DNA from: Planctomycetota bacterium
Lineage (GTDB): Bacteria; Planctomycetota; Planctomycetia; Pirellulales; Pirellulaceae
Length of the DNA stretch: 52,584 nt
Assembly: GCA_003671195.1 (NCBI GenBank)
Contig: QWPJ01000041.1
Location: 1 to 52,584, forward strand
Direction: 5' to 3'
The translations under genes were made by a program, and so were the position numbers. Under the pieces are notes generated by a model. That model was not told where the DNA came from and searched no databases. It was given only the letters and a program-made list of their open reading frames with translations. Each line of letters starts with the position of its first letter. Positions within the stretch are counted from its first letter, which is position 1. Below are positions 24,990-34,362 of the stretch, in pieces.

Positions 24990-26453
24990 TCAAAAACGGA
25001 TGGCGAATTGGTTGTAGACGATCCAGCCTGTATTGTCGTCTAAAACGGCAAAATCGGTATCTCGGTAGTCGACCTGAACTCCGTACTGAATCGCTGGGGT
25101 GATGTCCCAGAACAAGCAGCCGTAATAGGCTAAGTTTTTCGCAATGGCGCTGGGAGCCACTGGCAAATCCTGACGCAAAGCCGCATCGATGCCGTAGCCC
25201 ATGTGCAGATGAAGTCGATTGCTCAGGTAGAAAAAAGCCTCCAAGAATCCCCCTTGGCCGCGTATCGCCTGAAAGGTCTGGGAGTTGAACGTCTGGAAGA
25301 TGGTTCCGGCGTAATTTCCAAGGCCTTGGCCAAAATACCCCTCGCCGATGACCCCCAACCGATCGGTCAAATTGACTTTGGCGTCGACCGACATGCCACC
25401 GATATCGATGATCGAGCGGATAGGGATGTTCGGGTCGATATCGTCAAGGCTGTAGAGGATTTGCGCGTTTCGGATCCGACCGACCAATCCGGCCACGGCC
25501 AGTTCCAAGGGTCGTTCTTTGCGGCCACCGGCTAGGGGCTCGATTTCTCCTAAGCCCATGACCCCTCGGACCTCGAAGTTCGGAATGCCATCGGATTCGG
25601 TCGTCCGCCGACTCGAATCGATCAGTACCGTCGAGATCGGATCGCTTAAGGCCGTCTGCAAGGTAGCTTGGAACGCATCGGTCGGTTTCCAGAACGCTTC
25701 TGCCCGGAGTTGCCCCCGGAAAGTCCCTGCGTTTCCCGTACCCCCCAATAGGGTCATCGGGATAACGACCGGATCGCGCGGTGCAAACAGGTCGGGTTGA
25801 AGCCCTGCAGCGAATCGAAAGTGCTCGTTGCGAACTTCGCCAAAGGTGACGATAGGCATGAAACCATAGATATCCGATGTCAGGCTCGAGCTGGTGAAGT
25901 AGAACTTACCAAACGCACCGGTCTGCCAGCCGGCGACTTCGGGACCGCTATAGACAAACTGCAAGTTCGATTGCCTCGCATGGGCTTCGAACGTCCGAGT
26001 ATCTCCTCCAAAGAGGGACGGGGGCAGCATGAAAAGTGGAGTCCATGGAACATAGGTCCGGTCCGAGCCGTAGACGCCCAAAAGCGAAACGGCGCCGGAG
26101 ACTCTCAGCTGTCCGGCACCGCTTTGCAATAGCACTCCGCCACCGACGGGCTCTTTGGAACTCAGCACGCTAGGGGCTGGGGCTTGGAGGTAGTAAACCT
26201 GGGGGATGAGTCCCTCTTGCAGCTCCGGTGCTGTGGCTTGTTCGCTGAGCAAAGAAGGGGGCTGGTTGGCCGGGAGAGTGAGTTCCTTGGCCGGCTCGAT
26301 CGAGCCGGCCAAGATGACCTGTGGATCGAGGGAGTTTTCGTTGAGTTTAAGCTGAACGGTGGCCGGCTCGGCTTGGCAAAACGCTAGGTCTATGGTCAAG
26401 AGTAGCCAAGCGACCGAGCTCAAAAGAATCGATGGATTGCCAGTCATCTGCAT
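24990..26453 (-). CDS. Outer-membrane porin-like beta-barrel
   Basis: The 487-residue protein has a signal peptide ([21 protein letters not shown]), a Pro/Gln-rich linker to ~residue 100, then alternating strands typical of a porin ([63 protein letters not shown]). It ends with an aromatic C-terminus (NQFAIRF), the usual recognition signal for barrel insertion. It resembles DcaP-type porins. The start at 26453 is used since the signal follows directly; 26447 is also possible. A 9-bp tandem repeat lies about 120 bases upstream. The substrate is unknown. Confidence 0.8.
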   Translation of the reverse strand: MQMTGNPSILLSSVAWLLLTIDLAFCQAEPATVQLKLNENSLDPQVILAGSIEPAKELTLPANQPPSLLSEQATAPELQEGLIPQVYYLQAPAPSVLSSKEPVGGGVLLQSGAGQLRVSGAVSLLGVYGSDRTYVPWTPLFMLPPSLFGGDTRTFEAHARQSNLQFVYSGPEVAGWQTGAFGKFYFTSSSLTSDIYGFMPIVTFGEVRNEHFRFAAGLQPDLFAPRDPVVIPMTLLGGTGNAGTFRGQLRAEAFWKPTDAFQATLQTALSDPISTVLIDSSRRTTESDGIPNFEVRGVMGLGEIEPLAGGRKERPLELAVAGLVGRIRNAQILYSLDDIDPNIPIRSIIDIGGMSVDAKVNLTDRLGVIGEGYFGQGLGNYAGTIFQTFNSQTFQAIRGQGGFLEAFFYLSNRLHLHMGYGIDAALRQDLPVAPSAIAKNLAYYGCLFWDITPAIQYGVQVDYRDTDFAVLDDNTGWIVYNQFAIRF

Positions 26454-26570
26454 CCCATTTTGGCAGGTGTCGTTTCGAAGTTCGGGAAACCGCAAGCCAG
26501 AGCAGATAGCAGAAAAGAAGAGCTCAAATCAATAGCGAAGCCAGGACCAACACTTCTCAGAGAAAAAATA

Positions 26571-26624
26571 CGTCCTATACGTCCTATACGTCCTATACGT
26601 CCTATCCGTCGTATACGTCCTATT
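26571..26624. repeat. 9-bp tandem repeat (CGTCCTATA)x6
   Basis: Six units, four near identical, fill 54 bases between the NagB/PIG-L stop and the porin start, in what should be the porin's promoter region. Confidence 0.95.
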
Positions 26625-26630
26625 TTCCGC

Positions 26631-28520
26631 TCAGATCGGCAGGCCTTTCCATCGCACGAAGGCTTCGATGGCCAAGTACTCGGGCAGTCCGAGTTTGTTG
26701 TAGTTGTCGGCGGTTCCTCGGTTGCGGTCTTCGGCTCGTTGCCAGAACTCCCTTGGATCGCTTCCGGGGAAGAGCGCTTTGTCCTTCTGGCTTTCGTGCA
26801 TGAAGATCGCGTTGCGTTTTAGGGCCAGATCGCTGGGGCTAAGGGGCACAGCGATTTCGATTTCGTGAAGGGGGTATTCCTGCCAAGCTCCGCGGTACAG
26901 GAGGACTTCCGGGAGCGTCTCGCCTCGGGCCTTCCAATCGAGGAGTACCGCAAAGATCGCCTCGGCGCAGACGCGATGCGTGCCGTGTGGGTCGGCCAAA
27001 TCGCCAGCGACGTAGATCTGATCAGGCCTCAAGCGTCTCAGGAGTTCATCGATGATGGCGATGTCTTCGGGCCCAACGGGCTTTTTGGCGATGGTACCGG
27101 TTCGGTAGAATGGCAGGTCGAGGAAGTGCAGATTGGACTCAGGGCAGCCGATGGAAAGCGCCCCGGCTCGGGCTTCGTTTCTACGGATGAGTCCTTTGAT
27201 ATTCAAGATCGACTCGGAGTCGGGTTGGCCGGGGGATTTGCGTTCGATATCGGCTCGGACCGCGTGGGCCATCTGCGTGGACTTGTCGCTATCGATCCCG
27301 AACAATTTGTTGTACTCACAGACCAAATCCGCGACCATGCGCGCATCGTGGTCGAATACCGCGATGTTTCCGGAGGTCATGTAGGCAATATGCACCTGAT
27401 GCTGGTCTTGGATCAGACGGATCAGCGTTCCGCCCATGCTGATGACGTCATCGTCTGGGTGGGGGCTAAAGCATAGGGCGGTTTTGGATTGTTTACCTGC
27501 CGGGTGCGGTTCGATGGTTTTCATCATCCAACCGAAGACCTTCTGGGAAATCTTCTCCGCAGAGCCTTGTTTCCACAACAGTTCGTGCAAGTCATTGTTT
27601 CGGAAATCCTCGTCGGTAAGCTTCAGGAGCGGCTTGCCGGTTTGCTGGCAAAGCCAAAGCGTGGCTCGCTTGGTCAACCCCTCGGTCCAGAGCACATGGT
27701 GCAAGAGCCATGGAGTTGCGACATCCTTGAGGTAAGCCGCCGCGGGCGTATCGATTAGAGCCCTTACATCGGGGTGATCCTGGAGCAACGACGCGGGAAG
27801 CCGCTCGGTCGGTGCCCCTTCGAGCGTCTCTGCGACCACCTTGGCTTTATGCTCTCCGAGTGCCAAGAGCAAAATGCGCCTAGCGTCCAGAATGCTGCTT
27901 AAACCCACCGTCAAGGCTTCGCTCGGGACGTTGTCCTCTCCGAAAAAGTCGCTGGCAACACCCCGTCGGGTGACTGTATCGAGCGTGCAGAGTCGGGTCT
28001 TGCTGCGCCTCGACGAAAACGGTTCATTGAATCCGATATGGCCGTTCATTCCGATGCCCAGGAGGACCAGATCGAAACCACCGCACAGTTCGATCGACTC
28101 TTCGAATCTCAAGCAATGCGCATCGAGCAACTCTTCGGCGATGTTGCCATCCAAGCAATGCATTTGCTGGGCCGGCAGGTTCACATGCTGGGTCAAGTGC
28201 TCTCGCAACCAAGCTTGGTGCGATTGCGGGCTGTTGGCCGGCAGTCGATAGTACTCGTCGAGCAGAAACAATTCGACACTGCTAAAGTCGAGCGATTCCT
28301 CGCGGTGCAAGCGGATCAATTCGCGGAAGGTCGTCAGTGGCGTCGAACCGGCCGGTAAGCCGATGACGGTTCGTTGGCCTAACGCAGCCCTTTCTCGGAT
28401 CAATCCAGCCACGATGTGGGCGGCATAATGGGACAGTTCTTGGATGGTATCGAAACAGAACGCGGGTAGATTGGTTCCTAGAACCGGGTGTGCTTTGCTG
28501 TTCTTTGGAGGAATCGCCAT
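26631..28520 (-). CDS. nagB: Glucosamine-6-phosphate deaminase-like protein fused to a PIG-L/LmbE deacetylase domain
   Basis: The 629-residue protein has two domains. Residues ~10-270 are NagB-like: GLPAGSTPLTTF, LDEYYRL, LGIGMNGHIGFNEP. Residues ~355-620 are PIG-L: ALCFSPHPDDDVISMGGT with the zinc-binding His and Asp residues, and LADPHGTHRVC. Deaminases turn glucosamine-6-phosphate into fructose-6-phosphate and ammonia; PIG-L proteins remove N-acetyl groups from GlcNAc derivatives. The fusion occurs in Bacteroidetes and planctomycetes and suggests coupled amino-sugar breakdown in the cytosol. The start is uncertain: ATG 28520 (MAIPPKN) leaves a small gap to the divergent cinA-like gene, while 28568 or 28577 would overlap it. 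Confidence 0.85.
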   Translation of the reverse strand: MAIPPKNSKAHPVLGTNLPAFCFDTIQELSHYAAHIVAGLIRERAALGQRTVIGLPAGSTPLTTFRELIRLHREESLDFSSVELFLLDEYYRLPANSPQSHQAWLREHLTQHVNLPAQQMHCLDGNIAEELLDAHCLRFEESIELCGGFDLVLLGIGMNGHIGFNEPFSSRRSKTRLCTLDTVTRRGVASDFFGEDNVPSEALTVGLSSILDARRILLLALGEHKAKVVAETLEGAPTERLPASLLQDHPDVRALIDTPAAAYLKDVATPWLLHHVLWTEGLTKRATLWLCQQTGKPLLKLTDEDFRNNDLHELLWKQGSAEKISQKVFGWMMKTIEPHPAGKQSKTALCFSPHPDDDVISMGGTLIRLIQDQHQVHIAYMTSGNIAVFDHDARMVADLVCEYNKLFGIDSDKSTQMAHAVRADIERKSPGQPDSESILNIKGLIRRNEARAGALSIGCPESNLHFLDLPFYRTGTIAKKPVGPEDIAIIDELLRRLRPDQIYVAGDLADPHGTHRVCAEAIFAVLLDWKARGETLPEVLLYRGAWQEYPLHEIEIAVPLSPSDLALKRNAIFMHESQKDKALFPGSDPREFWQRAEDRNRGTADNYNKLGLPEYLAIEAFVRWKGLPI

Positions 28521-28555
28521 TGTCTCGTGTTGGTCATTCGAAGGAGAAACGTTGG

Positions 28556-29134
28556 GTGGAAAGGACATCGCAAGCAAAAATTTACACGAAAGTTCTCGAA
28601 GTGATTAGGCTACTTCGCGAATCCCGCAAGCGAATTGTGTTTGCAGAAAGCTGCACCGGTGGGGCCGTAGCTGCAAATTTCACCGTTGTGCCTGGAGTTT
28701 CCGAGGTTTTTTGCGGTTCGATGGTCGTCTACCGCAACGATTCCAAAACGCAGTGGCTCGGTCTCGATCCGGCCATGCTGGCCGATCCCGAAATAGGCTC
28801 CGTCAGTCCCCAGACCAGCCAATTGCTAGCCCGTCAGGTGCTCGCACACACGCCGGAGGCGGACTTTGCCTTGGCCGTAACGGGCCACTTTGGGCCCGAC
28901 GCCCCAGCGCATCTAAACCGCCGAATCTTCGTCGCTTTGGTCCGAAGTGTGGATTTCCGAGTCTGGACCAAGGATGCGCTGCTACCAAACCTCGCCTCCC
29001 TACGCTCAGAAAACGGCCCCGCGAGTGCTTCGAAAAAGGACTCCGCGAGTGAAACTTACCCCCACCTGCGAAGCGAATTTCAAGCCATGGCAGTCGAATG
29101 GACACTGGATCTACTCATCGAAGCCCTTAGCTAA
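28556..29134 (+). CDS. cinA: CinA C-terminal-type protein (nicotinamide-nucleotide amidase)
   Basis: The 192-residue protein matches the C-terminal domain of CinA (PncC): RIVFAESCTGGAVAANFTVVPG with the catalytic Ser, FCGSMVVYRNDSKTQWLGL, GSVSPQTSQLLARQVL and FALAVTGHFGPDA. It would deamidate NMN in pyridine nucleotide salvage. It lacks the N-terminal COG1058 domain of full CinA. GTG 28556 is chosen because AAGGAG lies nine bases upstream; an ATG at 28490 would overlap the divergent gene and has no such site. The segment at ~145-165 is an unusual Ser/Lys-rich insert. A duplicated repeat begins right after its stop. Confidence 0.8.
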   Translation: MERTSQAKIYTKVLEVIRLLRESRKRIVFAESCTGGAVAANFTVVPGVSEVFCGSMVVYRNDSKTQWLGLDPAMLADPEIGSVSPQTSQLLARQVLAHTPEADFALAVTGHFGPDAPAHLNRRIFVALVRSVDFRVWTKDALLPNLASLRSENGPASASKKDSASETYPHLRSEFQAMAVEWTLDLLIEALS

Positions 29135-29136
29135 GG

Positions 29137-29281
29137 CTCGGTCCCTCCTCCCGTTTTCCTCTCCGTGCTCTCTGTGCCTCTGTGTTTCGATCTCTTATCG
29201 CCCCCCCGAGCATCCCTATTGCACTTAGCCTTGTACTAGCAACTTCCTCGCCGTTGGCTGCGGGTTAAACGAAATCGCCGG
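29137..29281. repeat. ~145 bp direct duplication, copy 1
   Basis: It runs CTCGGTCCCTCCTCCCG to GTTAAACGAAATCGCCGG and recurs at 29303-29448 almost unchanged. Its 3' end CCGTTGGCTGCGGGTTAAAC is the tail of the R2 family. Confidence 0.9.
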
Positions 29282-29302
29282 AGGTCTAAAGTCACGCTTT
29301 CT

Positions 29303-29448
29303 CTCGGTCCCCCCCTCCCGTTTTCCTCTCCGTGCTCTCTGTGCCTCTGTGTTTCGATCTCTTATCGCCCCCCCGAGCATCCCTATTGCACTTAGCCTTG
29401 TACTAGCAACTTCCTCGCCGTTGGCTGCGGGTTAAACAATGTCGCCGG
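29303..29448. repeat. ~145 bp direct duplication, copy 2
   Basis: Second copy, offset by 166-167 bases. It overlaps the last five codons and stop of the sensor kinase gene. The R2-like end (GCGGGTTAAAC) also occurs alone at 47390-47410. Confidence 0.9.
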
Positions 29449-30373
29449 ACGGCTCGCGTCGAGCCGGAAGCGTCACCAGGAACGTCGCTCCGGGTTGCTC
29501 AATCCGCTCCGAGACGGCGATCGAACCCTTGAGCCGCTCGACGATCGATCGGACCAAGAACAGCCCCAATCCCACCCCTGGCTTGCGACGCTCGAGCTCA
29601 TCGCCGGCCCGATAAAACCGCCAAAATATCTTGCGTCGCAAGTGCCTCGGGATCCCCTGTCCGTTGTCGCTGATGGCAATCAACGCCGAATCGTTTTGAA
29701 AGGTGATTCGAATCTCGATCTCGGGCTCCTTCGCAGAGTATTTAATCGCATTATCAAGCAGATTGCCCAGCAGCACGTCGATGTCGATTCGATGAGCCAG
29801 CACTTGGCAATCCTCGATCTCCATTCGAAAAAGGTCGGTGCTGACCGAATGCTGTTTGGCCAAGCGCGAGACGCATTCTTCGACAAGCTCTCGGAGCGAG
29901 ACCCATTCTTTGGCATCCAAGTCCTGCTTGTCGCGCTGGAGCCTTGCCACATCGAGCAGTTGATTGATGAGCCGATCGAGCCGATCGACATCCTCCATCA
30001 TCGTCGCATAAAACTCTTGTCTTTGAGGACCCTGGACGTCGCGGCGGTTGAGCGTCTGAAGATAGAGCTTGAGCGAAGCGATCGGTGTCTTGAGCTCATG
30101 GGTTACCGCATCGATGAAATTGCTTTGACGCCGGTTTAGGTTGATGTTTTGAATGAGCCAAATCAAATAGAGGATCACACCGGCGAGCAAGCAGGCAAAG
30201 AAAACCGCACCGACACTCAGCAGAATCCAGTAGATTGCCGACCGGCTGGTTTTTTCCGCGTCCAACGCGCTAAAGACGTTCAGCAGGACCCAGCCAATGG
30301 TCAGCCCCACAAGCATGACGATCATCAAAATCGCGACCAAAATCGGCCACTTGAGGCTTTTTCTTTCGAACAC
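29432..30373 (-). CDS. Sensor histidine kinase
   Basis: The 313-residue membrane kinase has TM helices at ~10-33 and ~47-75 with almost no periplasmic loop. The H-box has the phosphorylated His at residue 92 (DAVTHELKTPIASL). The ATPase has an N box (LLDNAIKYS), G1 (DNGQGIP), an F-box region (FWRFYRAGDE) and G2 (GVGLGLFLV). The short loop suggests membrane or cytosolic sensing. No response regulator is encoded next to it, so it is an orphan kinase. Its stop codon is supplied by repeat DNA (GGGTTAAAC), so the original C-terminus may have been slightly different. It is divergent from the gene at 30548. Confidence 0.9.
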   Translation of the reverse strand: MFERKSLKWPILVAILMIVMLVGLTIGWVLLNVFSALDAEKTSRSAIYWILLSVGAVFFACLLAGVILYLIWLIQNINLNRRQSNFIDAVTHELKTPIASLKLYLQTLNRRDVQGPQRQEFYATMMEDVDRLDRLINQLLDVARLQRDKQDLDAKEWVSLRELVEECVSRLAKQHSVSTDLFRMEIEDCQVLAHRIDIDVLLGNLLDNAIKYSAKEPEIEIRITFQNDSALIAISDNGQGIPRHLRRKIFWRFYRAGDELERRKPGVGLGLFLVRSIVERLKGSIAVSERIEQPGATFLVTLPARREPSGDIV

Positions 30374-30448
30374 CGGGTCGTTGCCCCCTGAAAAAAATCG
30401 CGGGTCTGCAGGAAAGGACCTGAAACATGCCTTTGGTATTTACCCAGA

Positions 30449-30463
30449 ATTATACTATAGTAT
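30449..30463. promoter_or_regulatory. AT-rich palindrome with -10-like elements between divergent genes
   Basis: ATACTATAGTAT (30452-30463) is a perfect 12-base palindrome. The overlapping ATTATA reads TATAAT on the minus strand toward the kinase, and TATACT reads toward 30548. Matching -35 boxes are weak, so this may be a shared promoter core or an operator. Confidence 0.4.
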
Positions 30464-30547
30464 CGCCCGCGTCGACCGTCGCCTCCCATTGAAACGTCCG
30501 CGATAGAAGGCGACGGTAGCTAGGACTCGGTAAGAAGGAATCCAATC

Positions 30548-31009
30548 GTGCGACCTCCCGTCGAACATATTCAGTTCCCAAGGAAGACTTGGCAAGCCGT
30601 CACCGAGCATGCGCTCAGGGAGCTGAAGTTCCACGAATCTTGCGACAAATCCTCACGCATCGAAAACCTCCGTCCCTACTACTTCGAGGACGAAACCGAA
30701 AACGCCTTCGGACGACAAATCTGGTGCTTCGAAGCCATGGGACTGCAATCCGGGACCGGTCGAAAGCTCGAATTCGGCGTTCTCGAATTCTCGATCGAAT
30801 ACGGACTGATCGAATTGAGCCAATGCTGCTGGTTCCAGAACGAAAAACAGCTCGAACACTGGATCTCCCAACGGCTCGATCCACCCCGAGAAGTCGCCTC
30901 CTGCTGTTCGACGACCAAACTTTGGGTCTATGTCGCTATCCTGAGCATTCTGTTCCTGGCTATCGGTTGGACCGTCTCGCTGCTTCGATTCCTGAATGTC
31001 TCGATCTAA
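30548..31009 (+). CDS. Hypothetical protein with C-terminal membrane helix
   Basis: The 153-residue protein has a soluble, acidic and aromatic N-terminal domain (LRPYYFEDETENAFGRQIW, LEFGVLEFSIEYGLIE) and one membrane helix near the end (LWVYVAILSILFLAIGWTV). Start is GTG 30548 with AAGAAGG nine bases before. Its last 14 bases overlap the UvrA-paralogue gene, so the two are probably co-expressed. I do not recognise the family, and a link to DNA repair is only positional. Confidence 0.7.
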   Translation: MRPPVEHIQFPRKTWQAVTEHALRELKFHESCDKSSRIENLRPYYFEDETENAFGRQIWCFEAMGLQSGTGRKLEFGVLEFSIEYGLIELSQCCWFQNEKQLEHWISQRLDPPREVASCCSTTKLWVYVAILSILFLAIGWTVSLLRFLNVSI

Positions 31010-33845
31010 AGCGGACAAGCCCCAGCGGGGGGGCGAGGTGCGAAGCATCGAGCTTCGCGGCGGCAGCGAACACAACCTCAAGCATCTCGATATCGACATC
31101 CCCCTGCATCAACTGACGGTCATCTGCGGAGTCAGCGGCAGCGGAAAAACCTCCTTAGCCCTCGACACCCTCTACGCCGAAGGCCAACGCCGATACATCG
31201 AAAGCTTCTCGGCCTACGCCCGACAATTCCTCGCGCGGTTGGATAAACCCAAGTTCGATCGGCTCGAAAATCTCCCTCCTACCTTAGCCGTCACCCGCTC
31301 GGATCGCTCGCGAAACAATCGAAGCACCGTCGGAACCGCCAGCGATTTACTCGAACCGCTTCGAGTCGTCTTCTCGCTGATCTCCAAGCCCCGCTGCAAC
31401 GTTTGCGACTTGCCCATCGAATCGTTCACCGCCGACCGCGTCGTCGAACACCTCGAACGACTCCCCAAAGCCCGAGCCATCCTCGCTTTTCCTTTGACTT
31501 GGACCACCAAGTCCCAGCTTTCGGAACTCCTTTTCGAACTGCAAACCTCAGGATGGATCCGATTGATCGTTCAAGGCACCACGATCGAACTTTCCGATGA
31601 CAAGAAAAAACTCTCCACCGCGTTTCCTAAGGCAGGCCAAGCCTATGTTGCGATCGAGCGGTTTCGGATCGGCCCTTCGATCGAGGTCTCGACTCGCCAA
31701 TCGATCGAACTGGCGCTGGAGCGAAGTCCCGAACAGATCATTGTGTTCGTCGAGTCTGAAGCGACTGCAAGCCCGACTGCAAGCAGCATCGAAATCGATG
31801 GCTCGCGGTTTGAACCCCTCACGTTCTCTTCCGAGCTTCGGTGCGCGGGCTGCGGATGGGTCGTTCCACCGGCCGAACCGAGGCTCTTTAGTTTCAATAG
31901 CCCCATCGGAGCTTGTCCCGAATGCACCGGGTTTGGCGAAACCTCGACGCTCGATATGGACAAGATCGTACCGGACAAGTCGCTGAGCCTTCGCCAAGGA
32001 GCCATCGCTCCATGGCGAACCCCTGCTTACAACCACGAACTGCAGGAACTGATCGAACTTGCTCCCGATTTTGACCTGCCTTTGGATGAGCCGGTCGAGA
32101 CCTTCAAAAAGAAGGACTGGGAGCTGATTGAACAAGGATCCGGCAAGCACCGTTTCGGTGGCTTGCAAGGTTTCTTCGCTTGGCTCGAACGCAAGAAATA
32201 CAAGATGCATGTTCGGGTTTTTCTCACCCGATGGAAGTCCTACGGAAGCTGTGGGACCTGCCGAGGCCAACGGCTCTCCCGCGCGGCCTTGGCGTATCGA
32301 TTCGAGCAAACCTCCTTTCAGGACTGGACCGAAGAGTCGATCGATCAACTCGCCGAGAGAATGCAATCGCTCGAGGACGGCTTGGGCAACTTCCCCGCCG
32401 ACAAACACCTGGGAATCCAACGGGGACTGACCGAGGTCCTCTCGCGATTGAGGTACCTTCAAGAGGTCGGTCTTGGGTACGTGACCTTATCTCGCACCAT
32501 GCACACCCTCAGTGGTGGCGAAGCCCAACGAGTCAACCTGACGAATCTGCTCGGCTCGGACTTGGTCGATATGCTGTACGTGCTCGACGAACCGACCGTC
32601 GGCTTGCATCCTAGCGACACCCAACGCGTTGCCCAATCGGTGCGTCGATTGATCGACCGCGGGAACACGGTGGTCCTGATCGAACACGAGCCCTATTTGC
32701 TTCATCATGCCGACCGAGTCATTGAGGTCGGCCCGGGTGCGGGATCTCAAGGAGGCGAGATCTGTTTCCAGGGCCCTCCGGATGCATTGAAGCATTCGGA
32801 TTGTTTGACCGCCAAGTACTTGTTCGCACCTCCTAAGGAATCGACCGCTCGAGCCTTGGAACATGGCTGGGCAATGCTCCGCGGTGCCTCGGGCAGGAAC
32901 CTCAAGCAGATTGACTTCCGGTTCCCTCTGCGCTGCTTTGTATCGGTCATCGGCGTGAGTGGATCGGGTAAAAGTTCGCTTGTGCTCGATACGCTCGTGC
33001 CAGCGATCCTCAAGGAATCGGGACAAGATCCCGCGCCTGGGTTGGCTTATCGATCCCTCGAATACCAAGGCTCGCAAGGCACATCGTCGAAGCGACCCGA
33101 GCCGATCGAGCGGGTCATCGCCATCGATCAAACCCCGATCGCCAAATCGATACGTTCTTGTCCAGCGACTTTTTTGAAGATCCTCGACGAGATACGGAGT
33201 ATTTTCGGATCGACCCCGGCGGCCAAAGCTCAGGGGTTAAGCGACGGGCACTTTAGTTTCAACAGTGGTCTAGGCCGTTGTCCGTTGTGCGAGGGGCTCG
33301 GATTTACGCTTGTCGATATGCAGTTCATGGCCGACGTGCGATTGCAGTGCACCGAATGCCGGGGTCAGCGATTCCGTCCTGAGGTGCTTGCCAATACGTA
33401 TCGAGAGCGAAACATTTCGCAGGTTCTCGAGATGAGTGCCGACGATGCAGCCGATTTTTTCCGAGGCGAGAAGAAGCTTCAGCGCAAGCTCAAGCCACTC
33501 AGGGACATCGGGCTCGGATATCTACCTTTGGGACAGAGCCTCTCGACGCTCTCGGCTGGCGAGTCGATGCGGCTCAAGCTCGCATCGTACCTGGACGACC
33601 CGAAGGGTTCATTGATTGTGATGGATGAGCCGACGACGGGTCTGCATTTCCAGGACGTCGAGCGGTTGATTCAGTGCATCCGTCTGCTGATCGACCAAGG
33701 CAACAGCGTCCTGGCGATCGAGCACAACGAGATGTTCATCGCGGCATCGGATTACTGCATCGAGCTCGGACCAGGGGCCGGCCCAAGCGGCGGGCAGATC
33801 ACCTACCAAGGCCCCTGCAAGCCCTGGCAAAATCATCCTCGGTAG
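30996..33845 (+). CDS. uvrA: UvrA paralogue (excinuclease ABC subunit A-like)
   Basis: The 949-residue twin-cassette ATPase has Walker A motifs GVSGSGKTS (~45-53) and GVSGSGKSS (~650), signatures LSGGEAQR and, in the second half, the altered LSAGESMRLKLA, and Walker B with VLDEPTVGLHPSD and VMDEPTTGLHFQD. Zinc-binding CxxC pairs lie near CAGCG/CPEC, CGTC and CPLC/CTEC. A segment equivalent to the UvrB-binding domain is present (~130-250), unlike UvrA2 proteins. It would bind damaged DNA. The altered second signature and divergent spacing make me think it is a secondary copy rather than the main UvrA. It overlaps the preceding membrane protein gene by 14 bases. Confidence 0.85.
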   Translation: MSRSKADKPQRGGEVRSIELRGGSEHNLKHLDIDIPLHQLTVICGVSGSGKTSLALDTLYAEGQRRYIESFSAYARQFLARLDKPKFDRLENLPPTLAVTRSDRSRNNRSTVGTASDLLEPLRVVFSLISKPRCNVCDLPIESFTADRVVEHLERLPKARAILAFPLTWTTKSQLSELLFELQTSGWIRLIVQGTTIELSDDKKKLSTAFPKAGQAYVAIERFRIGPSIEVSTRQSIELALERSPEQIIVFVESEATASPTASSIEIDGSRFEPLTFSSELRCAGCGWVVPPAEPRLFSFNSPIGACPECTGFGETSTLDMDKIVPDKSLSLRQGAIAPWRTPAYNHELQELIELAPDFDLPLDEPVETFKKKDWELIEQGSGKHRFGGLQGFFAWLERKKYKMHVRVFLTRWKSYGSCGTCRGQRLSRAALAYRFEQTSFQDWTEESIDQLAERMQSLEDGLGNFPADKHLGIQRGLTEVLSRLRYLQEVGLGYVTLSRTMHTLSGGEAQRVNLTNLLGSDLVDMLYVLDEPTVGLHPSDTQRVAQSVRRLIDRGNTVVLIEHEPYLLHHADRVIEVGPGAGSQGGEICFQGPPDALKHSDCLTAKYLFAPPKESTARALEHGWAMLRGASGRNLKQIDFRFPLRCFVSVIGVSGSGKSSLVLDTLVPAILKESGQDPAPGLAYRSLEYQGSQGTSSKRPEPIERVIAIDQTPIAKSIRSCPATFLKILDEIRSIFGSTPAAKAQGLSDGHFSFNSGLGRCPLCEGLGFTLVDMQFMADVRLQCTECRGQRFRPEVLANTYRERNISQVLEMSADDAADFFRGEKKLQRKLKPLRDIGLGYLPLGQSLSTLSAGESMRLKLASYLDDPKGSLIVMDEPTTGLHFQDVERLIQCIRLLIDQGNSVLAIEHNEMFIAASDYCIELGPGAGPSGGQITYQGPCKPWQNHPR

Positions 33846-33881
33846 CCAGCAAGTAGCTCTGCTGGATTCCACTGAGGAATT

Positions 33882-33949
<68 letters not shown>

Positions 33950-34090
33950 AAATTGTTTTAGCCACTCTTGCCCCCGCAATGGTACCATCGCCCACGGAAA
34001 TGCTAGATGGACCAAATTCTTTCCTCCCCACTGAAATAAAATGAGCCGAGCGGTGACTCTTCTTTAGGCGGGCTGAGTGATGCGTGATTT

Positions 34091-34362
34091 TTGGTTCTTT
34101 GGGTTGATACCATCGTCCATTTCAAGTGGTTGGAACCCAAGACCCGAAATCAGATTGCGGCATCGGAAGTCCTCGAGGGTCTCGACTCCCTAAAACCTGA
34201 TCAACGCGAGATGGTCATCGCGAAAGTCTGGGGGGAGCTCACGTTCGAAGAACTTGCAGAGAAGATTCCGCAACACCCAATCCTAACTCATTCCCAAAGT
34301 ACCAAGGGCAGCGTCAGTTGCTCAAGATGCTCATGGAATCCGATGACCTGATCTCCATATGA
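34091..34362 (+). pseudogene. RNA polymerase sigma-factor remnant (region 4)
   Basis: The frame reads EVLEGLDSLKPDQREMVIAK then VWGELTFEELAEKI, which is sigma region 4 of an ECF-type factor. Region 2 is absent. After AEKI the frame loses likeness. In another frame the sequence continues NSFPKYQGQRQLLKMLMESD and ends at TGA 34360-34362, which overlaps the next ATG as ATGA. That looks like the original end with a frameshift between. Intact relatives sit before secreted proteins of this kind. Confidence 0.5.

Noticed and set aside
31548..32462. 304-residue minus-strand frame inside the UvrA paralogue
   Set aside because: UvrA motifs fill the opposite strand; this is a shadow frame.
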